64,000 nt of DNA from JAOEGB01 sp041262585 (GTDB lineage: Bacteria > Actinomycetota > Actinomycetes > Streptosporangiales > Streptosporangiaceae): assembly GCF_041262585.1 (NCBI RefSeq), contig NZ_JBGCBZ010000003.1, forward strand, positions 248,001-312,000, in the 5' to 3' direction. A program made the translations under genes and the position numbers. The notes below the pieces were generated by a model. That model had not been told where the DNA came from. It searched no databases and saw only the letters and a list, made by a program, of their open reading frames with translations. Position 1 is the first letter of the stretch; each line of letters opens with the position of its first letter. Shown piece by piece: positions 33,345-41,956 of the stretch.

Positions 33345-34403
33345 TTGACCGCCGTCACACTCTCCGAGAGCAGCTCCGGCCGCCGGGGCGACTCCTTCCT
33401 TTCCGTCCAGGATCTGCACGTCTCCTTCCGGACGGAGGACGGCGTGGTCAAGGCCGTGGACGGGCTCTCCTTCGAAGTGGAGAAGGGCACGACGCTCGGC
33501 ATCGTCGGCGAGTCCGGCTCGGGCAAGTCGGTGACCAACCTGGCCGTCCTCGGCCTGCACAACCCCGAGCACACCGACATCGACGGCGAGATCTGGTTCG
33601 AGGACCGGGAGCTGATCGGGGCGAGCCGTACGGACCTCGAGAAGCTGCGGGGCAACCGGATCGCCATGATCTTCCAGGACCCGCTGACCGCGCTGTCACC
33701 GTTCCACACGGTGGGCCGCCAGATCGGCGAGGTCTACCGCAGGCACAGGGGCGCGAGCAAGCGCGAGGCGCGCGACCGCGCGGTCGAGATGCTGGAGCGC
33801 GTCGGCATCCCGAACGCCAAGACCCGCGTGGACGACTACCCGCACCACTTCTCCGGCGGCATGCGGCAGCGCGTCATGATCGCCATGGCCCTCGTCTGCG
33901 ACCCGGCGCTCCTGATCGCGGACGAGCCGACCACGGCTCTCGACGTGACCGTGCAGGCGCAGATCCTCGACCTGCTGAAGGACCTGCAGCAGCAGACGGG
34001 CACCGCCATCATCCTGATCACCCACGATCTCGGCGTCGTCGCTCAGACCGCGCACAACGTCCTGGTCATGTACGCCGGGAGGGCCGCCGAGCGGGGGACC
34101 GTGCGCGAGGTCCTCGGCTCGCCCCGGCACCCGTACACCTGGGGCCTGCTCTCCTCGGTGCCCAAGCTGGGCGGGCCGGTGGACGTCCCGCTGACCCCGA
34201 TCAGGGGCACCCCGCCGAGCCTGCTGAGCCCGCCGGCGGGCTGCCCGTTCCATCCCCGCTGCGACTACCCCGAGCTGGCCGGGCCGGAGCTCTGCCTCCA
34301 CCAGCGGCCGGGCCTGTCCCCCGAGACCGGGCACGGCGACGCGTGCTACCTCACGCTCGCGCAGAAGCAGGAAATCCTCACGCAGATCAAGGAAAAGCCG
34401 TGA
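33345..34403 (+). CDS. Oligopeptide ABC transporter ATPase (DppD-like)
   Basis: The 352-residue ATPase has Walker A GESGSGKSVTNLAVLGL, Q-loop MIFQDPLTALSPFHTV, signature FSGGMRQRVMIAMAL, Walker B LLIADEPTTALDVTVQAQ and a C-terminal OppD cysteine region (GCPFHPRCDYPELAGPELC), which in related ATPases can bind an iron-sulfur cluster. It starts at TTG 33345 after AGGAG. Its stop overlaps the next gene as GTGA. Confidence 0.93.
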   Translation: MTAVTLSESSSGRRGDSFLSVQDLHVSFRTEDGVVKAVDGLSFEVEKGTTLGIVGESGSGKSVTNLAVLGLHNPEHTDIDGEIWFEDRELIGASRTDLEKLRGNRIAMIFQDPLTALSPFHTVGRQIGEVYRRHRGASKREARDRAVEMLERVGIPNAKTRVDDYPHHFSGGMRQRVMIAMALVCDPALLIADEPTTALDVTVQAQILDLLKDLQQQTGTAIILITHDLGVVAQTAHNVLVMYAGRAAERGTVREVLGSPRHPYTWGLLSSVPKLGGPVDVPLTPIRGTPPSLLSPPAGCPFHPRCDYPELAGPELCLHQRPGLSPETGHGDACYLTLAQKQEILTQIKEKP

Positions 34404-35431
34404 CCACGCCGCTGCTGGAACTCCAGGGCCTGACCAAGTACTTCCCGGTCATGGGTGGCTTCATCCTGAAGCGCCAGATCGGCGACGTGCACGCCGTGGA
34501 CGGGATCGACCTGACCGTGGGGACGGGTGAGGCCGTCGGCCTCGTCGGCGAGTCGGGCTGCGGCAAGTCCACCACCGGACGGCTGGCCGCGCGGCTGCTG
34601 GAGCCGACCGGCGGCAAGATCCTCTATCGGGGCGAGGACATCGCCCACAGCTCGCGGCGGGAGCTGAAGCCGATCAGGCCCGAGATCCAGATGATCTTCC
34701 AGGACCCCTACAGCTCGCTCAACCCCCGGCAGACCGTGGGCGCGATCATCCGGGGCCCGATGGAGATCAACGGCATCGACCCGGAGGGCGGGCGGAAGAA
34801 ACGCGCCCAGGAGCTGCTGGAGATCGTCGGCCTCAACCCGGAGCACTACAACCGGTTCCCGCACGAGTTCTCCGGCGGACAGCGCCAGCGCATCGGCGTG
34901 GCCAGGGCGCTCGCGCTCAGCCCGAAGCTGATCATCGCCGACGAGCCGGTGTCGGCGCTCGACGTGTCCATCCAGGCCCAGGTGGTCAACCTGCTGCGGG
35001 AGCTGCAGCGCGACCTCGGCATCGCGTTCCTGTTCATCGCCCACGACCTCGCCGTGGTCAGGCACTTCTCCCAGCGGGTCGCGGTCATGTACCTCGGCAA
35101 GATCGTGGAGGTGGGCGACCGCGAGTCCATCTACGAGCGGCCGAGGCACCCCTACACGCACGCCCTGCTGTCGGCCGTGCCCGACCCGGACGTGTCGGGC
35201 GAGCCACGCGAGCGGATCCGCCTCGCCGGCGACGTGCCGTCCCCCATCGACCCGCCGTCGGGCTGCCGCTTCCGCACCCGCTGCTGGAAGGCGCAGGACA
35301 GGTGCGCCCAGGAGGCGCCGCCGCTGGTCCAGCTCAGCGGCAACCGCGAGGGCCACCTCACCGCCTGCCACTTCCCCGAGGCCCCGACGACCCACGGCGA
35401 GGACGTGGTCCTGGACCCCGCCCTGGCCTAG
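34400..35431 (+). CDS. Oligopeptide ABC transporter ATPase (DppF-like)
   Basis: The 343-residue ATPase has Walker A GESGCGKSTTGRL, MIFQDPYSSLNPRQTV, FSGGQRQRIGVARAL, LIIADEPVSALDVSIQAQ and the C-terminal cysteine-containing segment GCRFRTRCWKAQDRC. It pairs with the DppD-like ATPase and completes the five-gene transporter. GTG 34400 overlaps the previous stop. Its TAG and the TAG of the convergent rpe share the same CTAG (35428-35431). Confidence 0.93.
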   Translation: MTTPLLELQGLTKYFPVMGGFILKRQIGDVHAVDGIDLTVGTGEAVGLVGESGCGKSTTGRLAARLLEPTGGKILYRGEDIAHSSRRELKPIRPEIQMIFQDPYSSLNPRQTVGAIIRGPMEINGIDPEGGRKKRAQELLEIVGLNPEHYNRFPHEFSGGQRQRIGVARALALSPKLIIADEPVSALDVSIQAQVVNLLRELQRDLGIAFLFIAHDLAVVRHFSQRVAVMYLGKIVEVGDRESIYERPRHPYTHALLSAVPDPDVSGEPRERIRLAGDVPSPIDPPSGCRFRTRCWKAQDRCAQEAPPLVQLSGNREGHLTACHFPEAPTTHGEDVVLDPALA

Positions 35432-36087
35432 ACTTTCTCGGCCAGCGCGCGGAGGTTCCGTACGGCCTGGGCCGGGTCGTCGGCCCCGTAGACGGCGTTC
35501 CCGGCGACGAAGACGTCGGCTCCAGCCTCGGCGCAGCGCTCGATGGTCTCGGCGGACACGCCGCCGTCCACCTGGAGCCACACCTCGCCGCCGTGCTTGT
35601 CGATCAGCGCCCGGGCCCGGGACACCTTCGGCAGCACGACGTCCAGGAACCGCTGGCCGCCGAAGCCGGGCTCGACGGTCATGACCAGCAGCATGTCGAT
35701 CTCGGGCAGCAGGTCCTCGTACTGCTCGACCGCCGTGGCGGGGTTCACCGCGAAGCCCGCCCGGGCCCCCGCGGCGCGGATCGCCCGGAGCGTCCGCACG
35801 GCCGCCTTCGCCGCCTCGGCGTGGATCGTGACGCTGCCCGCGCCGGCCTCGGCGTAGCCCGGCGCCCACCGGTCCGGGTCCTCGATCATGAGGTGGCAGT
35901 CGATCGGCGTCGAGGTCGCCTTGAGAAGCGCCTCGACGACGGGCAGGCCGATCGTGAGGTTCGGCACGAAGTGGTTGTCCATGACGTCCACGTGCAGCCA
36001 GTCGGCGACGCCCTCCACCCGGGCGGCCTCGTCGGCGAGACGGGCGAAGTCGGCGGACAGGATGCTGGGCGAGATCTGTACGGCCAT
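35428..36087 (-). CDS. rpe: Ribulose-phosphate 3-epimerase
   Basis: The 219-residue TIM barrel has the standard signatures ISPSILSADFARL, WLHVDVMDNHFVPNLTIG (metal His and Asp) and MTVEPGFGGQ, plus VDGGVSAETI and AGADVFVAGNAVY near the C-terminus. It interconverts ribulose and xylulose 5-phosphate in the pentose phosphate pathway. It follows rsmB by 12 bp, and ribulose 5-phosphate is also the ribBA substrate. Confidence 0.96.
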   Translation of the reverse strand: MAVQISPSILSADFARLADEAARVEGVADWLHVDVMDNHFVPNLTIGLPVVEALLKATSTPIDCHLMIEDPDRWAPGYAEAGAGSVTIHAEAAKAAVRTLRAIRAAGARAGFAVNPATAVEQYEDLLPEIDMLLVMTVEPGFGGQRFLDVVLPKVSRARALIDKHGGEVWLQVDGGVSAETIERCAEAGADVFVAGNAVYGADDPAQAVRNLRALAEKV

Positions 36088-36099
36088 AGTGGCAGCAGT

Positions 36100-37488
36100 C
36101 TACGTACGGCGGAGCAGAGCCAGGAACATGGCGTCGGTGCCGTGCCGGTGGGGCCAGAACTGGGCGTGGGGGCCGTCGCCGAGGTCCGGCACCTCGGGCA
36201 GGAACTCCCGCGCGTCCAGCACCTCGGCCCGCCCTGCCACGTCGTCCACCACCGCGCGGGTCTCCGCGAGATGCGGCGAGCACGTGACGTACGCCACCAC
36301 GCCGCCCGGCCGTACGGCGTCGAGCGCCGAGTCGAGCAACCGGCGCTGCAACTGGGTCAGCTCGGGGATGCTGCGCGGGTCCCGCCGCCACCGGGCTTCC
36401 GGCCGCCTGCGGAGGGCGCCCAGCCCCGTGCAGGGCGCGTCGAGCATCACCCGGTCGAACGCGGAGGACCGCCAGGGCGGCTCAGTGCCGTCCGCGACGA
36501 CCACCTTGGCCTCCTTGGTCGTCCCCCAGACCAGCCGGGCGCGGTGATACTGCACATCGGAGGCGAGCAGGCGCGCCCCGTTCTGTACGGCTACCGCGTC
36601 GAGCAGCCCGGCCTTCCCGCCGGGGCCGGCGCACATGTCGAGCCAGCGCTCCCCGGCCTGGCCGTCCCCGGCGAGCGGCACGCGGGTGAGGGCGAGGGCG
36701 ACGAGCTGGCTCGCCTCGTCCTGCACGGCGGCGCGGGCCTCCCCGATGGCCGGGATCGCGCCGGGGTCGCCCTCGGTCAGGTAGGCGCCGTACGACGAGT
36801 AGGCGGCCGGCTCGGCTCCCGCCGCGACCAGCTCGCCGACCGAGCAGCGGCCCGGCCGGGCCACCAGGGCGACGCGCGGCCGCTCGTTGTCGGCGTCCAG
36901 CAGGGCGGCGGTCTCGTCCACGTCGCCGCCGATCGCGTCGCGCAGGGCCGTGACGATCCAGCGCGGATGGCTGTAGGTGACCGAGAGGTTCCCGACCGGG
37001 TCCTGCTCGCGCGGCGGGGCGACGATGGTCAGCCACTCCTCCAGCGTCCGGCCCGCGACCTTGCGCAGCACGGCGTTGGCGTAGCGGGACGGGCCCGCGC
37101 CGACGCGGAGCCGTACGAGGTCGATGGTCGCGCTGACCGCCGCGTGGGGCGGGATGCGGGTCTTGAGCAGCTGGTGGACGCCGAGCCGGATCGCGTCGAG
37201 CAGCGGCGGGTCCACGTTCTCCGGGGCGCGGTCGCTGCACGCGGCGATGATCTCGTCGTAGGTGCCGAGCCCGCGCAGCGTGCCGTAGGCCAGCTCGGTG
37301 GCGAGGGCGGCGTCGCGGCCACTGACGCGCCGCTGACGGAGCAGCGTCGGCATCAGCAGGTTGGCGTAGGCGTCCCGCTCGTCGACGGCCCTCATCAGGT
37401 CGTAGGCGGCGTTGCGGGCCTCGTCCCTGGTGGGGCGGGGCGGGCGGCGGCGGCCCTTGGGGCGGCCTTCCTGGCCGTTCACGGTCAC
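36100..37488 (-). CDS. rsmB: 16S rRNA m5C967 methyltransferase (RsmB/Sun family)
   Basis: The 462-residue protein has an N-terminal NusB-like RNA-binding domain (ARNAAYDLMRAVDERDAYANLLMP to about residue 150) and a C-terminal SAM domain (WLDMCAGPGGKAGLLDA). Both catalytic cysteines are present: MLDAPCTGLGALRRRPEARWR and VAYVTCSPHLAETRAVV. Its GTG follows the fmt stop with no gap (TGAGTG), so def-fmt-rsmB-rpe forms one unit. Confidence 0.94.
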   Translation of the reverse strand: MTVNGQEGRPKGRRRPPRPTRDEARNAAYDLMRAVDERDAYANLLMPTLLRQRRVSGRDAALATELAYGTLRGLGTYDEIIAACSDRAPENVDPPLLDAIRLGVHQLLKTRIPPHAAVSATIDLVRLRVGAGPSRYANAVLRKVAGRTLEEWLTIVAPPREQDPVGNLSVTYSHPRWIVTALRDAIGGDVDETAALLDADNERPRVALVARPGRCSVGELVAAGAEPAAYSSYGAYLTEGDPGAIPAIGEARAAVQDEASQLVALALTRVPLAGDGQAGERWLDMCAGPGGKAGLLDAVAVQNGARLLASDVQYHRARLVWGTTKEAKVVVADGTEPPWRSSAFDRVMLDAPCTGLGALRRRPEARWRRDPRSIPELTQLQRRLLDSALDAVRPGGVVAYVTCSPHLAETRAVVDDVAGRAEVLDAREFLPEVPDLGDGPHAQFWPHRHGTDAMFLALLRRT

Positions 37489-38418
37489 TCAGTCCAGCCG
37501 ATCCTGGGCGGTGATCCGGACGCCGCGGGCCCACTCGCCGGCGCTCATGAGCCGCTTGCCCTGCGGCTGCACCTCGCCGATCTCGACGGGGTGGCTGCCG
37601 GTGCCGGCCAGCACGCCGTTCTTGGAGGCGGCGATCTCGCCGGGGGCGAGCTTGTCCGCCTCCGGCGCGAGCCGTACGGGGCCGAGCTTGACGCGCTGAC
37701 CGCGGAACTCGGTCCACGCGCCGGGGGCCGGGGTGCAGGCGCGGACCAGCCGGTCGACCCGCATCGCGGGGGCCGTCCAGTCCACCCGGGCGTCCTCGAC
37801 GCCGATCTTGGGCGCGAAGCTCACCCCGTCGGACGGCTGGGGCCGGGCCTCCAGCGCGCCGTCCTCGACGCCGTCCAGCGTCGCCAGGAGCAGCCCCGCG
37901 CCCGACTCGGCGAGCCGGGCCAGCAGGTCGCCGCTGGTGTCCTCGGGGCGGATCTCCTCGGTCACCACGCCGAAGACGGGCCCGGCGTCGAGTTCCTTGA
38001 CGATCCGGAAGGTGGAGGCGCCGGTGATCTCGTCGCCGTGCAGCACGGCATGCTGGACCGGCGCCGCTCCACGCCAAGCCGGCAGCAATGAGAAATGCAG
38101 ATTTATCCACCCATGAGGTGGAATATCGAGCGCCGCCTGCGGCAGCAATGCCCCGTAAGCGACAACCGGGCAACAATCCGGATTTATCGCTCTAATGCGG
38201 TCGAGAAATTCGGGATCCCCGGCCTTCGACGGCTTGAGCACCTCGATGCCCGACTCCTCGGCGAGCTGGGCCACCGGGCTGGGGTGGACCTTCCGCCCCC
38301 GGCCGGACTGCGCGTCCGGGCGGGTGACGACGGCCGCCACCTCATGGCGGGGCGAGTCCAGCAGGGCCCGCAGCGACGGGAGCGCCGCGTCCGGAGTGCC
38401 GGCGAAGACCAGGCGCAC
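37489..38418 (-). CDS. fmt: Methionyl-tRNA formyltransferase
   Basis: The 309-residue enzyme has LVFAGTPDAALPSLRALL, the catalytic SLLPAWRGAAPVQHAVLHGDEITG block, and a C-terminal OB-like tRNA-binding domain. It formylates initiator Met-tRNA. GTG 38418 overlaps the def stop by one base (TAGTG). The stretch at about 38085-38215, encoding FLDRIRAINPDCCPVV to HGWINLHFSLLPAW, uses many A/T-ending and rare codons (ATA twice, AGA, AAT, TTT, TCA). This is very unlike the flanking DNA, although the protein sequence is normal. Confidence 0.96.
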   Translation of the reverse strand: MRLVFAGTPDAALPSLRALLDSPRHEVAAVVTRPDAQSGRGRKVHPSPVAQLAEESGIEVLKPSKAGDPEFLDRIRAINPDCCPVVAYGALLPQAALDIPPHGWINLHFSLLPAWRGAAPVQHAVLHGDEITGASTFRIVKELDAGPVFGVVTEEIRPEDTSGDLLARLAESGAGLLLATLDGVEDGALEARPQPSDGVSFAPKIGVEDARVDWTAPAMRVDRLVRACTPAPGAWTEFRGQRVKLGPVRLAPEADKLAPGEIAASKNGVLAGTGSHPVEIGEVQPQGKRLMSAGEWARGVRITAQDRLD

Positions 38419-38984
38419 TAGAGGGCCCTCCCGTGCGTGGCGTGCGGCGAGAGCTTCACGGCGGGCGCCGACAGCCCGCTCCACTCGGCCTCCCGGATGG
38501 CCTTCATCGCGAGCTTGCGCTGCTTGACGTCCATCCGGTCGATGAACAGCACGCCGTCGAGATGGTCGGTCTCGTGCTGGAAGCAGCGCGCCATGAGGTC
38601 GGTGCCCTCCAGCGTGATCGGCTCTCCGTGCATGTTGTAGCCCTTGGCCACGGCCCGGATCGCCCGTGGCGTGGGATAGGACAGGCCGGGGAAGGACAGG
38701 CAGCCCTCCTCGCCCTCCTCGTCGAGCTCGTCCGACAGGTCGAGGTCGGGGTTGATCAGATGCCCGAGCTGCTCGTCGACGTAGTAGGTGAACACCCGGA
38801 GACCCACGCCGATCTGCGGCGCGGCGAGCCCCGCCCCCGGCGCGTCCATCATCGTGTCGGTGAGGTCCTTGACGAGCTTGCGCAGCTCCTTGTCGAAGTC
38901 GACCACCGGCTCCGCCGGGGTGCGCAACACCGGGTCGCCGAACAGGCGGATCGGCTGAATGGCCAACAGCGGCTCTCCGTTCAC
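38418..38984 (-). CDS. def: Peptide deformylase
   Basis: The 188-residue metalloprotease has all three deformylase motifs: GAGLAAPQIGV, EEGCLSFPGL (metal Cys) and QHETDHLDG (two metal His and catalytic Glu). It removes the formyl group from nascent proteins and is coupled with fmt. The start is GTG 38984. Confidence 0.96.
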   Translation of the reverse strand: MNGEPLLAIQPIRLFGDPVLRTPAEPVVDFDKELRKLVKDLTDTMMDAPGAGLAAPQIGVGLRVFTYYVDEQLGHLINPDLDLSDELDEEGEEGCLSFPGLSYPTPRAIRAVAKGYNMHGEPITLEGTDLMARCFQHETDHLDGVLFIDRMDVKQRKLAMKAIREAEWSGLSAPAVKLSPHATHGRAL

Positions 38985-39001
38985 TATGGGATCACCACAG
39001 T

Positions 39002-40216
39002 TTACGGGCGTGAACGGACCTTCATCGCCGTCTTTCTAGCGATCTTGGCCACGACCACGTCGGGGTGGTGCCTGCCGAGCATCTCCAGGACGGCCAGGGC
39101 GTCCGGGTGGTCGACCCGCCCCATCTCCGGCACCAGCGTAAGCAGGTCCTCCCCCAGGATGTCGAAATGGGCCGCCGAGTCGGCCGGGGCGCCGATGTAG
39201 AGCAGGGCCGCCAGCGTGTCCACGGCCACCCACGCGCCGTCGCCCTCGCCCAGCGCGGGGGCGTCGAGGTCGCGGACGCCCAGCCAGGCCGCGGCGTATC
39301 GCCACATCATCGGCTCGACGAGCGCCTCCCTGACGGCGTGCTCCGCCTCCGGGCCGAGCTCCTCCAGGATCGTCCCGGCCGTGCCGCGCTGCGCGGCGTT
39401 GCCGGACGCGGCGATCTTGATCAGCTCCCGGGCGGCGTCCTCGGGCATCCGGTGCTCCAGCCACAGCGTGGCCGCGCTGGCCGACGCCTTGCCCACGAGC
39501 ATCGAGTCGATCAGCTCGGCGGCGGTCAGCTCGGCGAACCCGGCGACCTCCCGCAGGGAGGGCGCGTCGTGGCCCTCGCGGAGCAGGTCGCGGCGGACGG
39601 CCCACACGCCGGGCTGCGTCAGCCGTACGAGATCGCCCGGCAGCTCGATGAGCCCGCAGTAGACCAGCAGGTCCATGGCCTCGGCCAGCTCGCCGGGCAG
39701 CGTCATCCGCAGCCGCTTGAGCTCCGCCTGGCGGGCCTCGCACCCGACCTCGTGCGCATGGAGGATGCCCGTGGCGAGCGCGCCGAGCGGCATGCCGTCC
39801 CGGACCGAGTAGATGGTCGCGAGGATCTCGGTGAGGTGCTCGTCCACGACGGCCGACCCGGTGAGGCCCTCGTCCGTGCGGTCCAGCACGTCCATGACGA
39901 CGCCGTCCCAGAACTCCATGGGGTCGGGGACGCCGGGGCCGGGGCGGGCCCCCTCACGGGTGATCTCGATCAGCCGGCCGTTGACGGCGACGACCCACAG
40001 CAGGTGCAGCCGCTTGGCGTTCAGCCCCAGCTCGGTGACCGCCGCGCGGGCGTCGCCGACCGTCGGCAGCCCGTGCTCGGTGACCTCCCGGACGCCGGTC
40101 CACTCGGCCAGGCGGGCGGCGTCCCGCACCAGAGGGATCTCCCGCACCGCCTGAACCAGCTCCTCATCGGGGGCGAGATCGACCGGCGGGAATGTGAGCA
40201 CGTCGCTGTCGGCCAT
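39002..40216 (-). CDS. Uncharacterised protein, paralogue of the upstream gene
   Basis: The 404-residue soluble protein has no domain I recognise. It shares with the neighbouring 558-residue protein the segment DEELVQAVREIPLVRDA...LAEWTG...DARAAVTELGL, a winged-helix-like middle (LVYCGLIELPGDLVRLTQPGVWAV), and a C-terminal helical-repeat region ending VDHPDALAVLEMLGRHHPDVVVAKIARKTAMKVRSRP. The end is strongly basic. It lies 23 bp downstream of its paralogue on the same strand and 17 bp upstream of def. The pair looks like a tandem duplication. Confidence 0.8.
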   Translation of the reverse strand: MADSDVLTFPPVDLAPDEELVQAVREIPLVRDAARLAEWTGVREVTEHGLPTVGDARAAVTELGLNAKRLHLLWVVAVNGRLIEITREGARPGPGVPDPMEFWDGVVMDVLDRTDEGLTGSAVVDEHLTEILATIYSVRDGMPLGALATGILHAHEVGCEARQAELKRLRMTLPGELAEAMDLLVYCGLIELPGDLVRLTQPGVWAVRRDLLREGHDAPSLREVAGFAELTAAELIDSMLVGKASASAATLWLEHRMPEDAARELIKIAASGNAAQRGTAGTILEELGPEAEHAVREALVEPMMWRYAAAWLGVRDLDAPALGEGDGAWVAVDTLAALLYIGAPADSAAHFDILGEDLLTLVPEMGRVDHPDALAVLEMLGRHHPDVVVAKIARKTAMKVRSRP

Positions 40217-40239
40217 TCCAGCAACTTACTCCACACCCG

Positions 40240-41916
40240 TCACCGGATGCCCCTAGAACGTGCCTTGAAGGCGGCCTTCCGGGCGGCCTTCGCGGCCGCC
40301 CGGTCCGGCAGCGTGTTGCCGAGAAGCTCCAGGACCTCGACGACGTCGGGGTGGTCGACCCGCCACATGTGCTCGATCAGGTGCGGGGCCGGTCCGGACG
40401 CGGCGATGTTCTCCGCGAAGCCCTCGGGGTCGGCCTCCGCGGCGGGCAGCGCGAGCGCCAGCATGTCGACGCTGAGCCACAGCAGCTCGTCCTGGGTGAG
40501 CGAGGGAGCGTCGAGCCCCCGGGCGGAGAGCCAGTGGATGGCGTGCGAGCGGAGCTCCGCGTCGCCGAGGTACGTACGGACGACCGGGGCCGCCTCCTCA
40601 CCGAGCCGGTCGACGATCGTGACCGCGATCCCCCGCACCTCGGCCGGCGCGCCCACGACGGCCGCCAGCAGCTCGGACGCCGCCTCCTCGGGAGTCCGCC
40701 GGGACAGCCACGCGACGATGTCCCGCTCGGCCACCTCCTCGGGGAGGCCGTCGCTGATCAGCCCGCCGATCAGCCCGCTCGCGTCGCCCTCGGCGAGGTC
40801 CGCCGCGATGGGCGCCTCCATGCCCATCTCCTCGTACATGAGCCGCAGCCCCCACAGACCGTGCGGGGTGAGCGTCAGGCCGTCCGCGGTGCGCTGGACC
40901 GTTCCCGCGCGGGCGAGGTCCTCCAGCGCCGCCTCCAGCCGCCCTGGCGGCCTCCCGGCCGCGGCCTCCCGGAGATAGTCTCCGATCGCCTCCACCGGGA
41001 CCGGCGCCTGCACCCGGTAGAGCAGGTCGTGGATCGAGTAGAGCTCCTCGTCGACGACGTCCTCGCCCGTTATGTCCATCGGCGCCTCGATGAGGAACTG
41101 CACGGTCCCCGCCCACAGGTCGAGGACCTCCTCGTCCGGGCGGGAGCCGAGCGGGCGGAAGCCCTCGCCGGGCAGCACCGCCGTGCCGTCCACCCGGGCG
41201 AGCCCGAGGTCGACCGCCAGCCGCCAGGCCAGTGCGGGCCGCTCGACGCCCAGCTCCTCCGTGACCTGCCGGGCGTCCTTGACCCGCAGCGCCTTCCTGA
41301 CCGTCGTCGTCCGGCCGCCGCCGGCCATCCAGGCCACCAGCCCGTGCGCCTCGCGGAGCAGCGGCACGTCCCGTACGGCTCTCGCCAGCTCGGCCGGCGC
41401 GGCCAGCCGTACGGGCGGCAGGGGCGCGCAGCCGGGGCAGTCGCAGGCGTCCCCGTCGCCGCCCGCCTCGTCCACCGCGCGCTGGACGGCCGCGGGGTCG
41501 GCCAGGTCGAGCGAGTCGGCGCTGATCGCGCTGAAGATGCTCTTGGCCATGCCGAACTTCGTGGTGTCGGCGAGCGCGCCCGGCATCTCCGGCTCGATCT
41601 CGTCGATGGTCGCCCGCATCCGGGCGGCCGTCTTGCTGCCGATCTCCCCCGTGTCGAGCAGGAACTCGACCAGCGTGCGGGCCGCGGCGACCGTCTCCGG
41701 CGCGCTCTCCGGCGGCGCGATGACCTTGCGCGGGTAGATCTCCAGCAGGAGCTCCTCGAACGTGCCCGGCCTGAAATCGCCGAGCTCGTCGACCTCCAGG
41801 TAGTCGCTGGCGTAGTCGCACAGCAGGCGTACCTCGTCGACGTCGACCTCGACGCCCTTCTCACGCCCCCACGCGCGGATTCCGTCGACGGCCCGGTTCA
41901 CCCATTCGATCGACAC
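40240..41916 (-). CDS. Uncharacterised protein with CDCPGC motif, longer paralogue
   Basis: This 558-residue protein of unknown function has an N-terminal extension absent from the 404-residue paralogue. The extension (residues 1-150) resembles a helical domain (LEVDELGDFRPGTFEELLLEIYPRKVI). A CDCPGC cluster (near residue 160), a possible metal site, separates it from the shared body (ELARAVRDVPLLREAHGLVAWM...). HEAT-like helices with EEAASELLAAVVGAPAEVRGIAVTIVDRLGEEAAPVVRTYLG are followed by the basic end AAAKAARKAAFKARSRG. It sits between priA and def and may be co-transcribed. Confidence 0.8.
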   Translation of the reverse strand: MSIEWVNRAVDGIRAWGREKGVEVDVDEVRLLCDYASDYLEVDELGDFRPGTFEELLLEIYPRKVIAPPESAPETVAAARTLVEFLLDTGEIGSKTAARMRATIDEIEPEMPGALADTTKFGMAKSIFSAISADSLDLADPAAVQRAVDEAGGDGDACDCPGCAPLPPVRLAAPAELARAVRDVPLLREAHGLVAWMAGGGRTTTVRKALRVKDARQVTEELGVERPALAWRLAVDLGLARVDGTAVLPGEGFRPLGSRPDEEVLDLWAGTVQFLIEAPMDITGEDVVDEELYSIHDLLYRVQAPVPVEAIGDYLREAAAGRPPGRLEAALEDLARAGTVQRTADGLTLTPHGLWGLRLMYEEMGMEAPIAADLAEGDASGLIGGLISDGLPEEVAERDIVAWLSRRTPEEAASELLAAVVGAPAEVRGIAVTIVDRLGEEAAPVVRTYLGDAELRSHAIHWLSARGLDAPSLTQDELLWLSVDMLALALPAAEADPEGFAENIAASGPAPHLIEHMWRVDHPDVVEVLELLGNTLPDRAAAKAARKAAFKARSRGIR

Positions 41917-41956
41917 AGGGAGACGCTAACGGGTTACTAACAGCATCGCGAATCGG

